From contig JAHJUD010000054.1 of assembly GCA_018829335.1 (NCBI GenBank), positions 1 through 39,916 on the forward strand: a DNA stretch of 39,916 nucleotides. Direction: 5' to 3'. Below, piece after piece: positions 1-6,585 of the stretch. The notes beneath the pieces were generated by a model. It saw only the letters and a list, made by a program, of their open reading frames with translations, was not told the origin of the DNA and ran no database searches. Both the position numbers and the translations under genes were made by a program. Position 1 is the stretch's first letter, and every line of letters starts with the position of its first letter. Source of the stretch: Microcaldota archaeon (GTDB lineage: Archaea > Iainarchaeota > Iainarchaeia > Iainarchaeales > 1-14-0-10-31-34).

Positions 1-1
1 A

Positions 2-103
2 AAAGGATTTGAAAGAGCAGGAATAAAAAAAGCTTTTTCTGTGGGCGGGGCTTTAGGGTACAGGGCATCAGAAATTAACAGGCTGATAAACAAAATGATT
101 TAG
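2..103 (+). CDS. rpl30: 50S ribosomal protein uL30 (L30), C-terminal end only
   Basis: Only the last 33 residues are in the window; the 5' part lies to the left. The reading frame starting at base 2 gives a tail with [20 protein letters not shown], which matches the conserved C-terminus of archaeal uL30 (the GGALGYRG motif near the end). The protein is a large-subunit component. It is followed 9 bases later by uL15, the normal archaeal neighbour, which supports the call. The gene is too short here for the ORF track. Confidence 0.85.
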   Translation, partial: KGFERAGIKKAFSVGGALGYRASEINRLINKMI

Positions 104-112
104 GGTGTTTGA

Positions 113-526
113 ATGGTTGTAAGAAGAAGAAAAAAAACAAACAAATTAAGAGGAAAAAGACATCATGGAAAAGGAAACACAAAAAACAGAAGAGGATCAG
201 GAATAAGAGGAGGAGTAGGAAAAGCCGGAAGCCACAAACACAAGTACAGTAAATATTACACTGAATTCGGAATAAAAATCAGGTTAAAACCCAAAGACAA
301 AGGAGACAACATTAACATCTCTGAACTGGAAAACTACCTGGAAAAAAAACTGAAAAAAGAGCTTGTTGCAAAAAACAACGAAGTTTTTGTTGTAGACGGA
401 AAAAAATGCGGATTGCATAAAATACTTGGAAGAGGAAACACTAAAATTAAAGTTGAAACAAAAAATGTCAAGGTCACACCAGACGCAAAAACAAAAATAG
501 AGACAGCAGGAGGAAAAACAGAATGA
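113..526 (+). CDS. rpl15: 50S ribosomal protein uL15 (L15)
   Basis: Large-subunit protein of 137 aa, near the usual archaeal length. The N-terminus is rich in Lys, Arg and Gly (RGKRHHGKGNTKNRRGSG), as is typical for uL15, where this tail threads into 23S rRNA. The C-terminal half has the globular domain ending VTPDAKTKIETAGG. The ATG start follows GGTGTTTGA, which gives an SD-like GGTG match. The stop overlaps the secY start (ATGA), so the two are translationally coupled, as in the conserved L30-L15-SecY order. Confidence 0.95.
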   Translation: MVVRRRKKTNKLRGKRHHGKGNTKNRRGSGIRGGVGKAGSHKHKYSKYYTEFGIKIRLKPKDKGDNINISELENYLEKKLKKELVAKNNEVFVVDGKKCGLHKILGRGNTKIKVETKNVKVTPDAKTKIETAGGKTE

Positions 527-1872
527 GCATTTTGGATATAATGGAACCATTTTATAAAATGCTTCCAGAAGTAAAGGTTCCAGAAATTGCGCCTCCACTG
601 AAAAAAAGATTAATGTGGAGCGGTCTTGCATTAATTTTATTTTACATATTAGGCCAGATCACTGTAATTGGATTAAGCGCTTCATCTGCTGGAGCATTGG
701 CAAACTTGCAGGTAATTCTTGCATCAAAAATTGGCTCATTGATTACAGTAGGAATCGGCCCAATTGTACTGGCTTCAATCATACTTCAGCTTCTTGTAGG
801 CGGAAAAATACTTGACATTGATTTAAGCAACCCAAAAGACAAAGCAAGGTTTTCAGGACTACAAAAACTTTTTGCAGTAATTTTGTGTTTTTTTGAAGCA
901 GCAGTTTATACTATTTCAGGAATGCTTCAGCCTGCAGCAGGAATGTTTATTCCAATAATACTTCAAGTATCATTTGGTTCAATTATATTATTGTATTTAG
1001 ATGAAGTGGTATCAAAATACGGAATAGGTTCAGGAATAGGGTTATTTATTGCAGGGGGAGTTTCAGAAACAATTTTTTGGAGAATTTTTGCTCCAGGAAC
1101 CCCAGAAACAGGAGGAATTGCTCCAGGAATAATATGGCAGTTTATTGCATCTTTTTCAACAGGAATTGATTTCCTGTTACTGCTTCCAATTCTTTCAACT
1201 TTAATTGTGTTTTTTGTTGTAGTTTATGCAGAAGGAATGCATGTAAATATTCCAATTACAATGGGAAGAAAAGGAACCGGAGGAAGATTTCCTGTAAAGC
1301 TTTTATATGTTTCAAACATTCCTGTAATTTTAGCTGTAGCCTTGTTTGCAAACATTCAGTTATGGTCAATGATTGCACCAGGAATTCCATTAATAGGCCA
1401 GTTTATTTCTCCAATACTTAATATAGTTGCATTTTATGTGAGTTCACCTTATGGGTTAATTGAAACCCTTGCAAGAGGCGGCCTTCAGTTAGACTTGATT
1501 TTCCACGGAATAGTTTACCTGATAATTTTAGTTTTGGTTTGTGTTGTTTTTGGAAGGTTTTGGGTTGAAATGGGAGGACAAGGGCCAGAAGCAGTAAGCA
1601 ATCAGTTAAGCAATTCAGGAATGTATATTCCAGGATTCAGAAGAGACCCAAGAATTATCAGAGGAATATTAGACAGATATATCCCGCCAATAACCATTTT
1701 AGGGTCAGCTTTTGTGGGATTGCTTGCAGGATTAGCAGATTTTACTTCAGCTTTAGGTTCAGGAACAGGAATCTTACTGACAGTAGGAATAGTTTATCGT
1801 TTATATGAAGAATTAGCAAAACAACAGTTAATGGAAACAAATCCGTTAATGAAAAAATTATTTGGAGGATAA
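523..1872 (+). CDS. secY: Preprotein translocase subunit SecY (Sec61 alpha)
   Basis: Central pore subunit of the Sec translocon in the cytoplasmic membrane. The 449-aa length and about ten hydrophobic segments fit archaeal SecY. The N-terminus (MEPFYKMLPEVKVPEI, followed by KKRLMWSG) and the loops GIGSGIGLFIAGGVSE and QGPEAVSNQLSNSGMYIPGFR are family signatures. It overlaps the end of uL15 by 4 nt. In many archaea adenylate kinase follows secY; here the next gene is DUF106, after a 76-nt gap with an inverted repeat. Confidence 0.97.
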   Translation: MSILDIMEPFYKMLPEVKVPEIAPPLKKRLMWSGLALILFYILGQITVIGLSASSAGALANLQVILASKIGSLITVGIGPIVLASIILQLLVGGKILDIDLSNPKDKARFSGLQKLFAVILCFFEAAVYTISGMLQPAAGMFIPIILQVSFGSIILLYLDEVVSKYGIGSGIGLFIAGGVSETIFWRIFAPGTPETGGIAPGIIWQFIASFSTGIDFLLLLPILSTLIVFFVVVYAEGMHVNIPITMGRKGTGGRFPVKLLYVSNIPVILAVALFANIQLWSMIAPGIPLIGQFISPILNIVAFYVSSPYGLIETLARGGLQLDLIFHGIVYLIILVLVCVVFGRFWVEMGGQGPEAVSNQLSNSGMYIPGFRRDPRIIRGILDRYIPPITILGSAFVGLLAGLADFTSALGSGTGILLTVGIVYRLYEELAKQQLMETNPLMKKLFGG

Positions 1873-1874
1873 AC

Positions 1875-1923
1875 AAGGTTTAAAACAATGATGTTAAAGA
1901 AAATAATAAGTGCATTAAACCTT
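1875..1923. repeat. Inverted repeat (9-nt arms) downstream of secY
   Basis: AAGGTTTAA at 1875-1883 and its exact reverse complement TTAAACCTT at 1915-1923 frame a 31-nt A-rich spacer, followed by TATTTTAT. It could fold as an attenuator-like hairpin at the end of secY. Alternatively the GGTTTAAAAC arm could act as a TATA-like element for the next gene. Nothing in the sequence decides between these. Confidence 0.45.
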
Positions 1924-1948
1924 ATTTTATGCTTTTATAGGTGAATTG

Positions 1949-2404
1949 ATGGTTGTATTTAGTCCAGTAATTGATGTTGCATTGCTTGCAGTTGTAGTGG
2001 GAATAATCTCACAAATACTGCAGAGAAAATTAATGGACAAAAAAGGGCAAAAACAAAAACAAGATGCAATGAAAGAAAAGCAGAAAAAATTAAAGGAATT
2101 AATGAAACAAAACGATGAAAAAAGCAGAAAAGAAGCAGAAAAAATTAACATGGAATTAATGTCAGACATGAAGGAAATGTTCAAAGGAATGCAAAAATTC
2201 ATGCTTGCATCATTTGTGTTTATTCTTCCAATATTTTATCTTGGAGTAAGCACATACAAAGAAGAAGTTTTTGTAGTTTTTGGATGGACTGTTCCAGAGT
2301 TTATTTTCCCGCCATATATTGTATGGTATTTTATTTGCAGCATTGTTTTCAGCTTGATTTTTAATGCAGGAATGAAAGTAATAGAAAAAAGTGAAATGAA
2401 ATAA
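1949..2404 (+). CDS. DUF106 / EMC3-TMCO1-like membrane protein (archaeal YidC/Oxa1-type insertase)
   Basis: The 151-aa protein has an N-terminal membrane segment (VVFSPVIDVALLAVVVGII), a charged coiled-coil of about 45 residues (KQKQDAMKEKQKKLKELMKQ), and two more membrane segments (about 70-90 and 110-132). This is the topology of the archaeal DUF106 family, homologous to EMC3/TMCO1 and related to YidC/Oxa1 insertases, which help insert membrane proteins. Location beside secY in the ribosomal operon is typical. The ORF track begins at TTG 1946; I prefer ATG 1949, placed just after GGTGAATTG. Confidence 0.85.
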   Translation: MVVFSPVIDVALLAVVVGIISQILQRKLMDKKGQKQKQDAMKEKQKKLKELMKQNDEKSRKEAEKINMELMSDMKEMFKGMQKFMLASFVFILPIFYLGVSTYKEEVFVVFGWTVPEFIFPPYIVWYFICSIVFSLIFNAGMKVIEKSEMK

Positions 2405-2414
2405 AAGTGATTGA

Positions 2415-2756
2415 ATGACACAACCAAAAGACAAAAACAGGAAAAAAAAATTCAGAAGAAGCGTTAAAGGAAAAAGTAAAGTATACTATGATGACGCAAA
2501 AAAAGGAAAACACAAGTGCGCTTTATGCAAGAAAGTATTGCATGGAACACCTCATTCAAAAAGCAGAGGAAAAATAACAAAATTAAGCAAAACACAAAAA
2601 AGGCCTTCAGTTCCTTTTGGCGGAATTTTATGCAGTGCATGCAGGACAAAAATAATAGATGAAGCAGTAAAAGTTTCATTAAAAGAAAAAAAAGAAGAAG
2701 ACGTTCAATTAAAAGAAAAAAATTATGTAAAGCAGATGATTGAGAGGATAAAATGA
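2415..2756 (+). CDS. rpl34e: 50S ribosomal protein eL34 (L34e)
   Basis: Archaeal/eukaryotic-type large-subunit protein, 113 aa. It has a basic N-terminus, a CALCKKVLHGTPHSKSRG segment and a CSACR segment, forming the two Cys-x2-Cys pairs of the eL34 zinc-binding fold. The ATG follows AAGTGATTGA. The stop overlaps the ATG of the next gene (ATGA). The order DUF106-eL34-cmk-eL14 is conserved in archaea. Confidence 0.93.
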   Translation: MTQPKDKNRKKKFRRSVKGKSKVYYDDAKKGKHKCALCKKVLHGTPHSKSRGKITKLSKTQKRPSVPFGGILCSACRTKIIDEAVKVSLKEKKEEDVQLKEKNYVKQMIERIK

Positions 2757-3265
2757 TTATAACAATAACAAGCTATCCGGGAACAGAAACAAAAGAATTA
2801 AGCAAGCTGCTTGCATTACAAGTAGGATTAAGGTATTTTTCTGCACAAGAAATAAAGAAAAGGCTTGCAGTGGAAACAAACTTCCCAATAGAAAAAATAA
2901 AAGAAGAAGAATTCACAGAAAAAATAAAGCAGATAATAGAAGGAGAAGCAAAAAAAAACGACATAATAATAGACCACACTTTAGGGGCATGGACAATAAA
3001 TAACGCTGACTTAAAAGTGTTTTTGAAGTCATACAAAAAAGTAAGGGCAAAAACAATGTCAGAAAAACAAAAAATTCCGGTAGGAGACGCTTTAGAAGAA
3101 ATTGAATTAAAAGAAAAAGAACAAGAAAAAAGCTTTCTGAACAACTATGGAATAAACATTTATGATTTACAAGTGTATGATTTGGTAATTAACATGGACA
3201 AACTAAACCAGGACAGCACAATAGGAATAATAAAAAAATATCTTGAAAAAATGCACAAAGAGTGA
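2753..3265 (+). CDS. Cytidylate kinase-like protein, active-site motifs degenerate
   Basis: The 170-aa protein occupies the cmk slot of the archaeal ribosomal operon, between eL34 and eL14, and has the overall layout of archaeal CMP kinase: MIITIT start, ADLKVFLK core strand and YDLVINMDKL near the end. Its key motifs are eroded. The P-loop region reads SYPGTETKEL where the family has GPPGSGTTT. The NMP-binding EGRLAGW motif reads DHTLGAW. The LID arginines are replaced in ELKEKEQEKS. I infer that kinase activity is lost and that the fold is kept for another role, perhaps nucleotide sensing or ribosome assembly. Both ends overlap or abut neighbours, so it is translated with the operon. Confidence 0.7.
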   Translation: MIITITSYPGTETKELSKLLALQVGLRYFSAQEIKKRLAVETNFPIEKIKEEEFTEKIKQIIEGEAKKNDIIIDHTLGAWTINNADLKVFLKSYKKVRAKTMSEKQKIPVGDALEEIELKEKEQEKSFLNNYGINIYDLQVYDLVINMDKLNQDSTIGIIKKYLEKMHKE

Positions 3266-3269
3266 AAAA

Positions 3270-3446
3270 ATGGCTTTAATTGAACCAGGAAGAATATGCA
3301 TTAAAAGAAAAGGCAGAGAAACAGGAAAAAAAGTAGTTGTAACATCAGTTAAAGGAGACTATGCTTTCATTGAAGGAAAAGGAATAAAAAAAAGAAGATG
3401 CAATATAAGGCACTTGTATCCTACCCCAGAAAAAAAAAAGGTGTAA
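3270..3446 (+). CDS. rpl14e: 50S ribosomal protein eL14 (L14e)
   Basis: Large-subunit protein of 58 aa if started at ATG 3270 (MALIEPGRICIKRKGRE), which matches the family N-terminus. The ORF-track start at 3243 adds nine residues inside the upstream gene and is unlikely. The KOW-like fold is visible (GRICIKRKGRETGKKVVVTSVKGDYAFIEG), then RRCNIRHLYPTP. In many archaea cbf5 (tRNA/rRNA pseudouridine synthase) follows; here uS13 follows directly. Confidence 0.9.
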   Translation: MALIEPGRICIKRKGRETGKKVVVTSVKGDYAFIEGKGIKKRRCNIRHLYPTPEKKKV

Positions 3447-3450
3447 TTAA

Positions 3451-3918
3451 ATGGCAGAATTAAGATTAATTGTAAGAATAGCAAACAAAGACTTAAACGG
3501 GAAATCTACAATACAAAAAGGATTAATGGAATTAAAAGGAATAGACCACAGAATGGGAAAAATGATTGCAAAAGCATTTGAAAAAGAAACCGGAATCAAA
3601 TGGAATTCAAAAATAGGGGAAATAACAGAAGACAAAGACAAAAAACTAGAAGAAATAGTATTTCATCCGGAAAAATTCAGCATCCCTTTATGGGCATTAA
3701 ACAAACAAAAAGAATATAATACGGGAGAAAACAAACATTTGATAATGTCTGAACTAGATTTTGATCAAAGAAACACACAGCAAAGATTAAGCAAAATAAA
3801 AAGTTACAGAGGCTTAAGAAGAAGCTGGGGATTAACCGTAAGAGGACAAAAAACAAAATCAACACACAGAGGAAAAGGACCAGTAGTAGGAGTACTCAAA
3901 AAAGACGCAAAAAAATAA
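3451..3918 (+). CDS. rps13: 30S ribosomal protein uS13 (S13)
   Basis: Small-subunit head protein, 155 aa, of normal archaeal length. The helix-two-turn-helix (LKGIDHRMGKMIAKAFEKE) and the C-terminal SYRGLRRSWGLTVRGQKTKSTHRGKG motif, which contacts the decoding region, are clear. The start ATG lies after GGTGTAATTAA. It begins the conserved uS13-uS4-uS11-rpoD run. Confidence 0.96.
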   Translation: MAELRLIVRIANKDLNGKSTIQKGLMELKGIDHRMGKMIAKAFEKETGIKWNSKIGEITEDKDKKLEEIVFHPEKFSIPLWALNKQKEYNTGENKHLIMSELDFDQRNTQQRLSKIKSYRGLRRSWGLTVRGQKTKSTHRGKGPVVGVLKKDAKK

Positions 3919-3935
3919 ACTTAAGGTGAATTAAA

Positions 3936-4961
3936 TTGGGAGATCCAAAAAAAACAAAAAAGAAATATGTTAAACCCAGAAGGCCATGGAATAAAACAAG
4001 ATTAGACGAAGAAAGAACAGTAAAAGAAACATACGGCCTGAAAAACAAGAAAGAGTTATGGATGCTTGAACAAAAACTGAAAAACAAAAGGCAGAATGCA
4101 AGAAAACTGCTTGCATTAGAATTAGAGCAAAGAATACAAAGAGAAAAAGAATTAGTTGACAGCCTGAAAAGAATAGGCATACTAAAAGAAAACGCTTCAT
4201 TAGATGATGTACTAGGATTAAAAATAGAGGAATTCCTTGAAAGAAGACTACAGACAATAATATGGAGAAAAGGGTTAGCTAATACGCCAAAACAGGCAAG
4301 GCAATTTATTGTTCACGGACACATAGCAATAAAAGGAAAAAAAATAACAGTCCCATCATATACTGTTAAAGCAGAAGAAGAAAACAATATTTCATATTAC
4401 GGAAAAGAAATGAAAATAAAAACAGAAAAACCAAAAACAAAAAAAGACCTGAAAAAAGAATTCGAAAAAACAAAAGAAAAAACAGAAAGCCAAGAAAAAA
4501 AAGAAGAAAAAGCAAAAGAAAAACCGGTTTCCAAAGAAGAAAAAGTGATTAAGAAAAAAGAAGAACCAAAAGAAAAAAAAGAAGAAAAGAAAACAGAAAC
4601 AAAAAAAGAAGAAACTGAAGAAAAACCCAAAAAAGAAGATTCAAAAAAAAAGCCGGAAGAAAAAAAGAAAGAAGAAATTGCTAAAGAAAATTCCGAAGAA
4701 AAAAAAGAGATTAAAAAAGAAGAATTAAAAGAAGAAAAAGAATCAAAGGAAACAAAAAAAGAAAAAACAGAGGAAAAAATCTCTGAAGAAAAGAAAGAAG
4801 ACAAAAAAATTCAAAAAGAAAAAGAAACCAAAGAAGAAAAGAAAATAGAAAATACAAAAGAAAAAAAAGAAACCTCAAAAAAAGAAGAATTAAAAGAAGA
4901 AAAAAAAGAAGAAGACACAAAAGGGAAAGCTGAAGAAGAAAAAGAAGGTGCAGAAAAATGA
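3936..4961 (+). CDS. rps4: 30S ribosomal protein uS4 (S4) with a ~180-residue Lys/Glu-rich C-terminal tail
   Basis: Residues 1-155 are a standard archaeal uS4: MGDPKKTKKKYVKPRRPWNK, then the S4 RNA-binding domain (LERRLQTIIWRKGLANTPKQ, ARQFIVHGHIAIKGKK). From about residue 160 to 341 the protein is almost only Lys, Glu, Thr and Ser (EEKKEEKKTETKKEE-type repeats), doubling the usual length of about 170. The tail is probably a long charged helix or disordered rod on the ribosome surface. The start is TTG after GGTGAATTAAA; no ATG fits the conserved N-terminus. The tail stays in frame and ends by overlapping uS11 (ATGA), so it is not a frameshift artefact. Confidence 0.95.
   Translation: MGDPKKTKKKYVKPRRPWNKTRLDEERTVKETYGLKNKKELWMLEQKLKNKRQNARKLLALELEQRIQREKELVDSLKRIGILKENASLDDVLGLKIEEFLERRLQTIIWRKGLANTPKQARQFIVHGHIAIKGKKITVPSYTVKAEEENNISYYGKEMKIKTEKPKTKKDLKKEFEKTKEKTESQEKKEEKAKEKPVSKEEKVIKKKEEPKEKKEEKKTETKKEETEEKPKKEDSKKKPEEKKKEEIAKENSEEKKEIKKEELKEEKESKETKKEKTEEKISEEKKEDKKIQKEKETKEEKKIENTKEKKETSKKEELKEEKKEEDTKGKAEEEKEGAEK
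4440..4950 (+). repeat. Polypurine, low-complexity tract encoding the uS4 tail
   Basis: For about 500 bases the coding strand is nearly all A and G, with few pyrimidines. It is made of degenerate GAAAAAAAAGAA-type units that encode the Lys/Glu tail. Such a strand-asymmetric tract is prone to replication slippage, so tail length may vary between strains. Confidence 0.75.
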
Positions 4962-5341
4962 GTAAAAAAGGAATAATACACATTTATGCATCACATAACA
5001 ATACAATAATATTGCTTACAGATATTACAGGACAAGAAACAATAGCAAAATGTTCTGGAGGAGTAGTAGTAAAAGCACAACACAAAGAAGGCTCTCCTTA
5101 TGCAGCAATGAAAGTAGCAGAAATAGTTGCAGAAAAAGCAAGAGAAAAAGGAATCACAGAAATAATAGTTAAAGTAAGAGGTCAAGGCGGAATAAGATCA
5201 AAAAATCCAGGCCAAGGAGCAGAAGCCGCAATAAGAAGCATTACAAGAGCAGGATTAAGGATTAAAACAATAGAAAACGTTACTCCAATGCCACACAACG
5301 GCTGCAGGAAAAAAAAGAGATTTAGAGGAAAGAAAAAATAA
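4958..5341 (+). CDS. rps11: 30S ribosomal protein uS11 (S11)
   Basis: Small-subunit platform protein, 127 aa, normal length. The motifs IHIYASHNNTIILLTDITG, KVRGQGGIRSKNPG and the basic C-terminus PMPHNGCRKKKRFRGKKK are diagnostic. It starts inside the uS4 stop (ATGA), so it is translationally coupled to uS4, and is followed by rpoD as in other archaea. Confidence 0.97.
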   Translation: MSKKGIIHIYASHNNTIILLTDITGQETIAKCSGGVVVKAQHKEGSPYAAMKVAEIVAEKAREKGITEIIVKVRGQGGIRSKNPGQGAEAAIRSITRAGLRIKTIENVTPMPHNGCRKKKRFRGKKK

Positions 5342-5353
5342 AAAGGTGATTGA

Positions 5354-5926
5354 ATGGAAATAAAGCAGGTAAAAAAAGGAGACAAAACAATAAAATTCAC
5401 AATAAAAGGAACAAACCCTGCATTTGTAAACGGAATAAGAAGAGCCATTCAGACAAGCGTAAAAAACCTTGCAGTGGAAAATGTCAATGTTTATGAAAAC
5501 ACTTCAGTAATGTTCAATGAAATGTTAGCACACAGATTAGGAATGCTTCCAATACAAGTTGACGCAAAAACCTACAAAAAAAAAGACAAAGTAACATTAA
5601 TGGTTGAAAAAGACGGGCCAGGAACAGTTTACTCAAAAGACATTAAAAGCACTGACCCAAAAATAGAAGTAGTAGACAAAAAAATTCCAATAGTAAAACT
5701 TGGAAAAAATCAGAGAATAAAAATAGAAATGGATGCAGTAGTTGACTCAGGGAAAACCAACAGCAAATGGATTCCAGGAATAATGAGTTACAATTACGAT
5801 AAAGATGTTTTTACAGTAAACATTGAATCATTCGGAGGAATGGAACCAAAAGAGTTACTGGAAGAAGCAGTAACAGAAATAAAAATTAAAACAGAGGAGT
5901 TAAAAAAAGCATTAAGCAAAAAATAA
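5354..5926 (+). CDS. rpoD: DNA-directed RNA polymerase subunit D (Rpo3), short form without Fe-S domain
   Basis: The archaeal counterpart of Rpb3/alpha forms the assembly platform with subunit L. This 190-aa protein shows FVNGIRRAIQTSVKNLAVENV and the MLAHRLGMLPIQVD motif, both hallmarks of the D/alpha dimerisation domain. Many archaeal RpoD proteins are about 260 aa and carry a ferredoxin-like 3Fe-4S or 4Fe-4S insert. This one is short and has no cysteine cluster, like some methanogen versions. The ATG follows AGGTGATTGA. It closes the uS13-uS4-uS11-rpoD cluster. Confidence 0.95.
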   Translation: MEIKQVKKGDKTIKFTIKGTNPAFVNGIRRAIQTSVKNLAVENVNVYENTSVMFNEMLAHRLGMLPIQVDAKTYKKKDKVTLMVEKDGPGTVYSKDIKSTDPKIEVVDKKIPIVKLGKNQRIKIEMDAVVDSGKTNSKWIPGIMSYNYDKDVFTVNIESFGGMEPKELLEEAVTEIKIKTEELKKALSKK

Positions 5927-5960
5927 CCGCTTTAATGGGAATAAACCGGCAGAAGCGGTT
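5925..5960 (+). terminator. Inverted repeat after rpoD, possible terminator or processing hairpin
   Basis: AACCGCTT at 5925-5932 and AAGCGGTT at 5953-5960 are exact reverse complements with a 20-nt spacer, overlapping the rpoD stop and ending two bases before tRNA-Leu. It could end the rpoD mRNA or mark a cleavage site that frees the tRNA 5' end. It has no long T-tract, so termination is only a guess. Confidence 0.35.
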
Positions 5961-5962
5961 TT

Positions 5963-6109
5963 GCAGGGGTACCCAAGCGGTCAACGGGGCAGGACTTAAG
6001 AAAACTTTTGAAAAAAGTTTTATCAAAAGAACAAAAAAAACTTTTTAAAAAAAGTTCGAAGAAATCCTGTGGCTTAGTGCCTTCGAGAGTTCGAATCTCT
6101 CCTCCTGCA
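5963..6109 (+). tRNA. tRNA-Leu (anticodon UAA) with a 63-nt intron at 37/38
   Basis: The cloverleaf is complete: acceptor GCAGGGG/CTCCTGC (one G-U), D-arm CCC/GGG with GG in the loop, anticodon stem CAGGA/TCCTG, a leucine-type long variable arm (GGC/GCC), T-arm GAGAG-TTCGAAT-CTCTC, and discriminator A. The anticodon loop reads C-T-TAA-G, then an A/T-rich intron at 6001-6063, then A38. A bulge-helix-bulge is supported. The helix 5995-5997/6059-6061 is flanked by 3-nt bulges (AG|A and AA|A) that place the cuts exactly at 37/38, and an inner helix AACTTTT/AAAAGTT follows. CCA is not encoded. It sits between rpoD and eL18, inside the ribosomal operon. Confidence 0.93.
6001..6063 (+). other. Archaeal tRNA intron (bulge-helix-bulge)
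   Basis: This 63-nt insert lies after position 37 of tRNA-Leu(UAA). It is almost all A and T and has no ORF. Its ends form the BHB described for the tRNA, so it would be removed by the archaeal tRNA splicing endonuclease, which is not in this window. The interior can fold further through AACTTTTG and CAAAAG-like segments. Confidence 0.85.
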
Positions 6110-6201
6110 TAAATGTTTCGCCGTTTAAGCACAAAGTCCAGCATAAAGCTGGACTAGCACGGTTTTATGCCGTGCACCGTGACTCGCGAGCGGAATCGCG
6201 A
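6110..6201 (+). repeat. 92-nt four-hairpin structured element, copy 1
   Basis: Starting right after the tRNA discriminator base, this element folds into four hairpins. H1 is TAAATG/CGTTTA with loop TTTCGC. H2 is AGTCCAGC/GCTGGACT with loop ATAAA. H3 is GCACGGT/GCCGTGC. H4 is TCGCGA/TCGCGA with loop GCGGAA. A short outer helix (AGCAC with GTG-A-CT) can enclose H2 and H3. A second copy of exactly the same length lies inverted at 32709-32800. It ends 15 nt before the eL18 start, so in this orientation it would be the leader of that gene. It is either a mobile intergenic repeat or a structured RNA. Confidence 0.85.
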
Positions 6202-6216
6202 AAAAAGTGAAAAAAA

Positions 6217-6573
6217 ATGAAAAGAACAGGACCAACAAAAGAAAAAACAAGAAAAACAATTTTCCTCTTGAAAAAAGAAGGAAAAAATAAAGATTTATGG
6301 AAAGAAGTAGCCAAAAGAATAAACGCCCCAAGAAGAAAAAGGATTAACATTAATTTATGGAAACTAGAAAAGCTTTCAGCAAAATTCCAGAATAAAACTT
6401 TTCTTGTAACCGGAAAAGTTTTAGCTAAAGGAGAAATAACAAAAGCAATAAATGTTGCTGCATTAGAGTTCTCAGAAAAAGCAAAAGAAAAAATAAACAA
6501 CGCAAAAGGAAAAACATTCAGTTTAGAAGAAGCAACGAAAATAAAAGCATCAGAATTAATGCTTGTAAAATAA
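6217..6573 (+). CDS. rpl18e: 50S ribosomal protein eL18 (L18e)
   Basis: Large-subunit protein of the eL18/uL15 family, 118 aa. The motifs NAPRRKRININLWKLEKLS and VTGKVLAKGEITKAINVAALEFSEKAKEKI match archaeal eL18 along its length. The start ATG follows AAGTGAAAAAA, only 15 nt after the 92-nt structured element, so folding there could affect initiation. It opens the conserved eL18-uL13-uS9-rpoN-uS2 block. Confidence 0.94.
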   Translation: MKRTGPTKEKTRKTIFLLKKEGKNKDLWKEVAKRINAPRRKRININLWKLEKLSAKFQNKTFLVTGKVLAKGEITKAINVAALEFSEKAKEKINNAKGKTFSLEEATKIKASELMLVK

Positions 6574-6585
6574 AACGGTGAAAAA

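Noticed and set aside
615-815. Alternative-frame ORF of 66 aa within secY
   Set aside because: Overlaps a certain gene, has no ribosome site and no recognisable protein features.
1946-1948. TTG start for the DUF106 protein
   Set aside because: The following ATG at 1949 is better spaced from GGTGA and the extra residue adds nothing.
4397-4983. Long minus-strand ORFs (Ser/Phe- and Leu/Phe-rich) opposite the uS4 tail
   Set aside because: They are mirror images of the polypurine Lys/Glu tract; the composition follows from TTC/TTT repeats and there is no promoter or SD.
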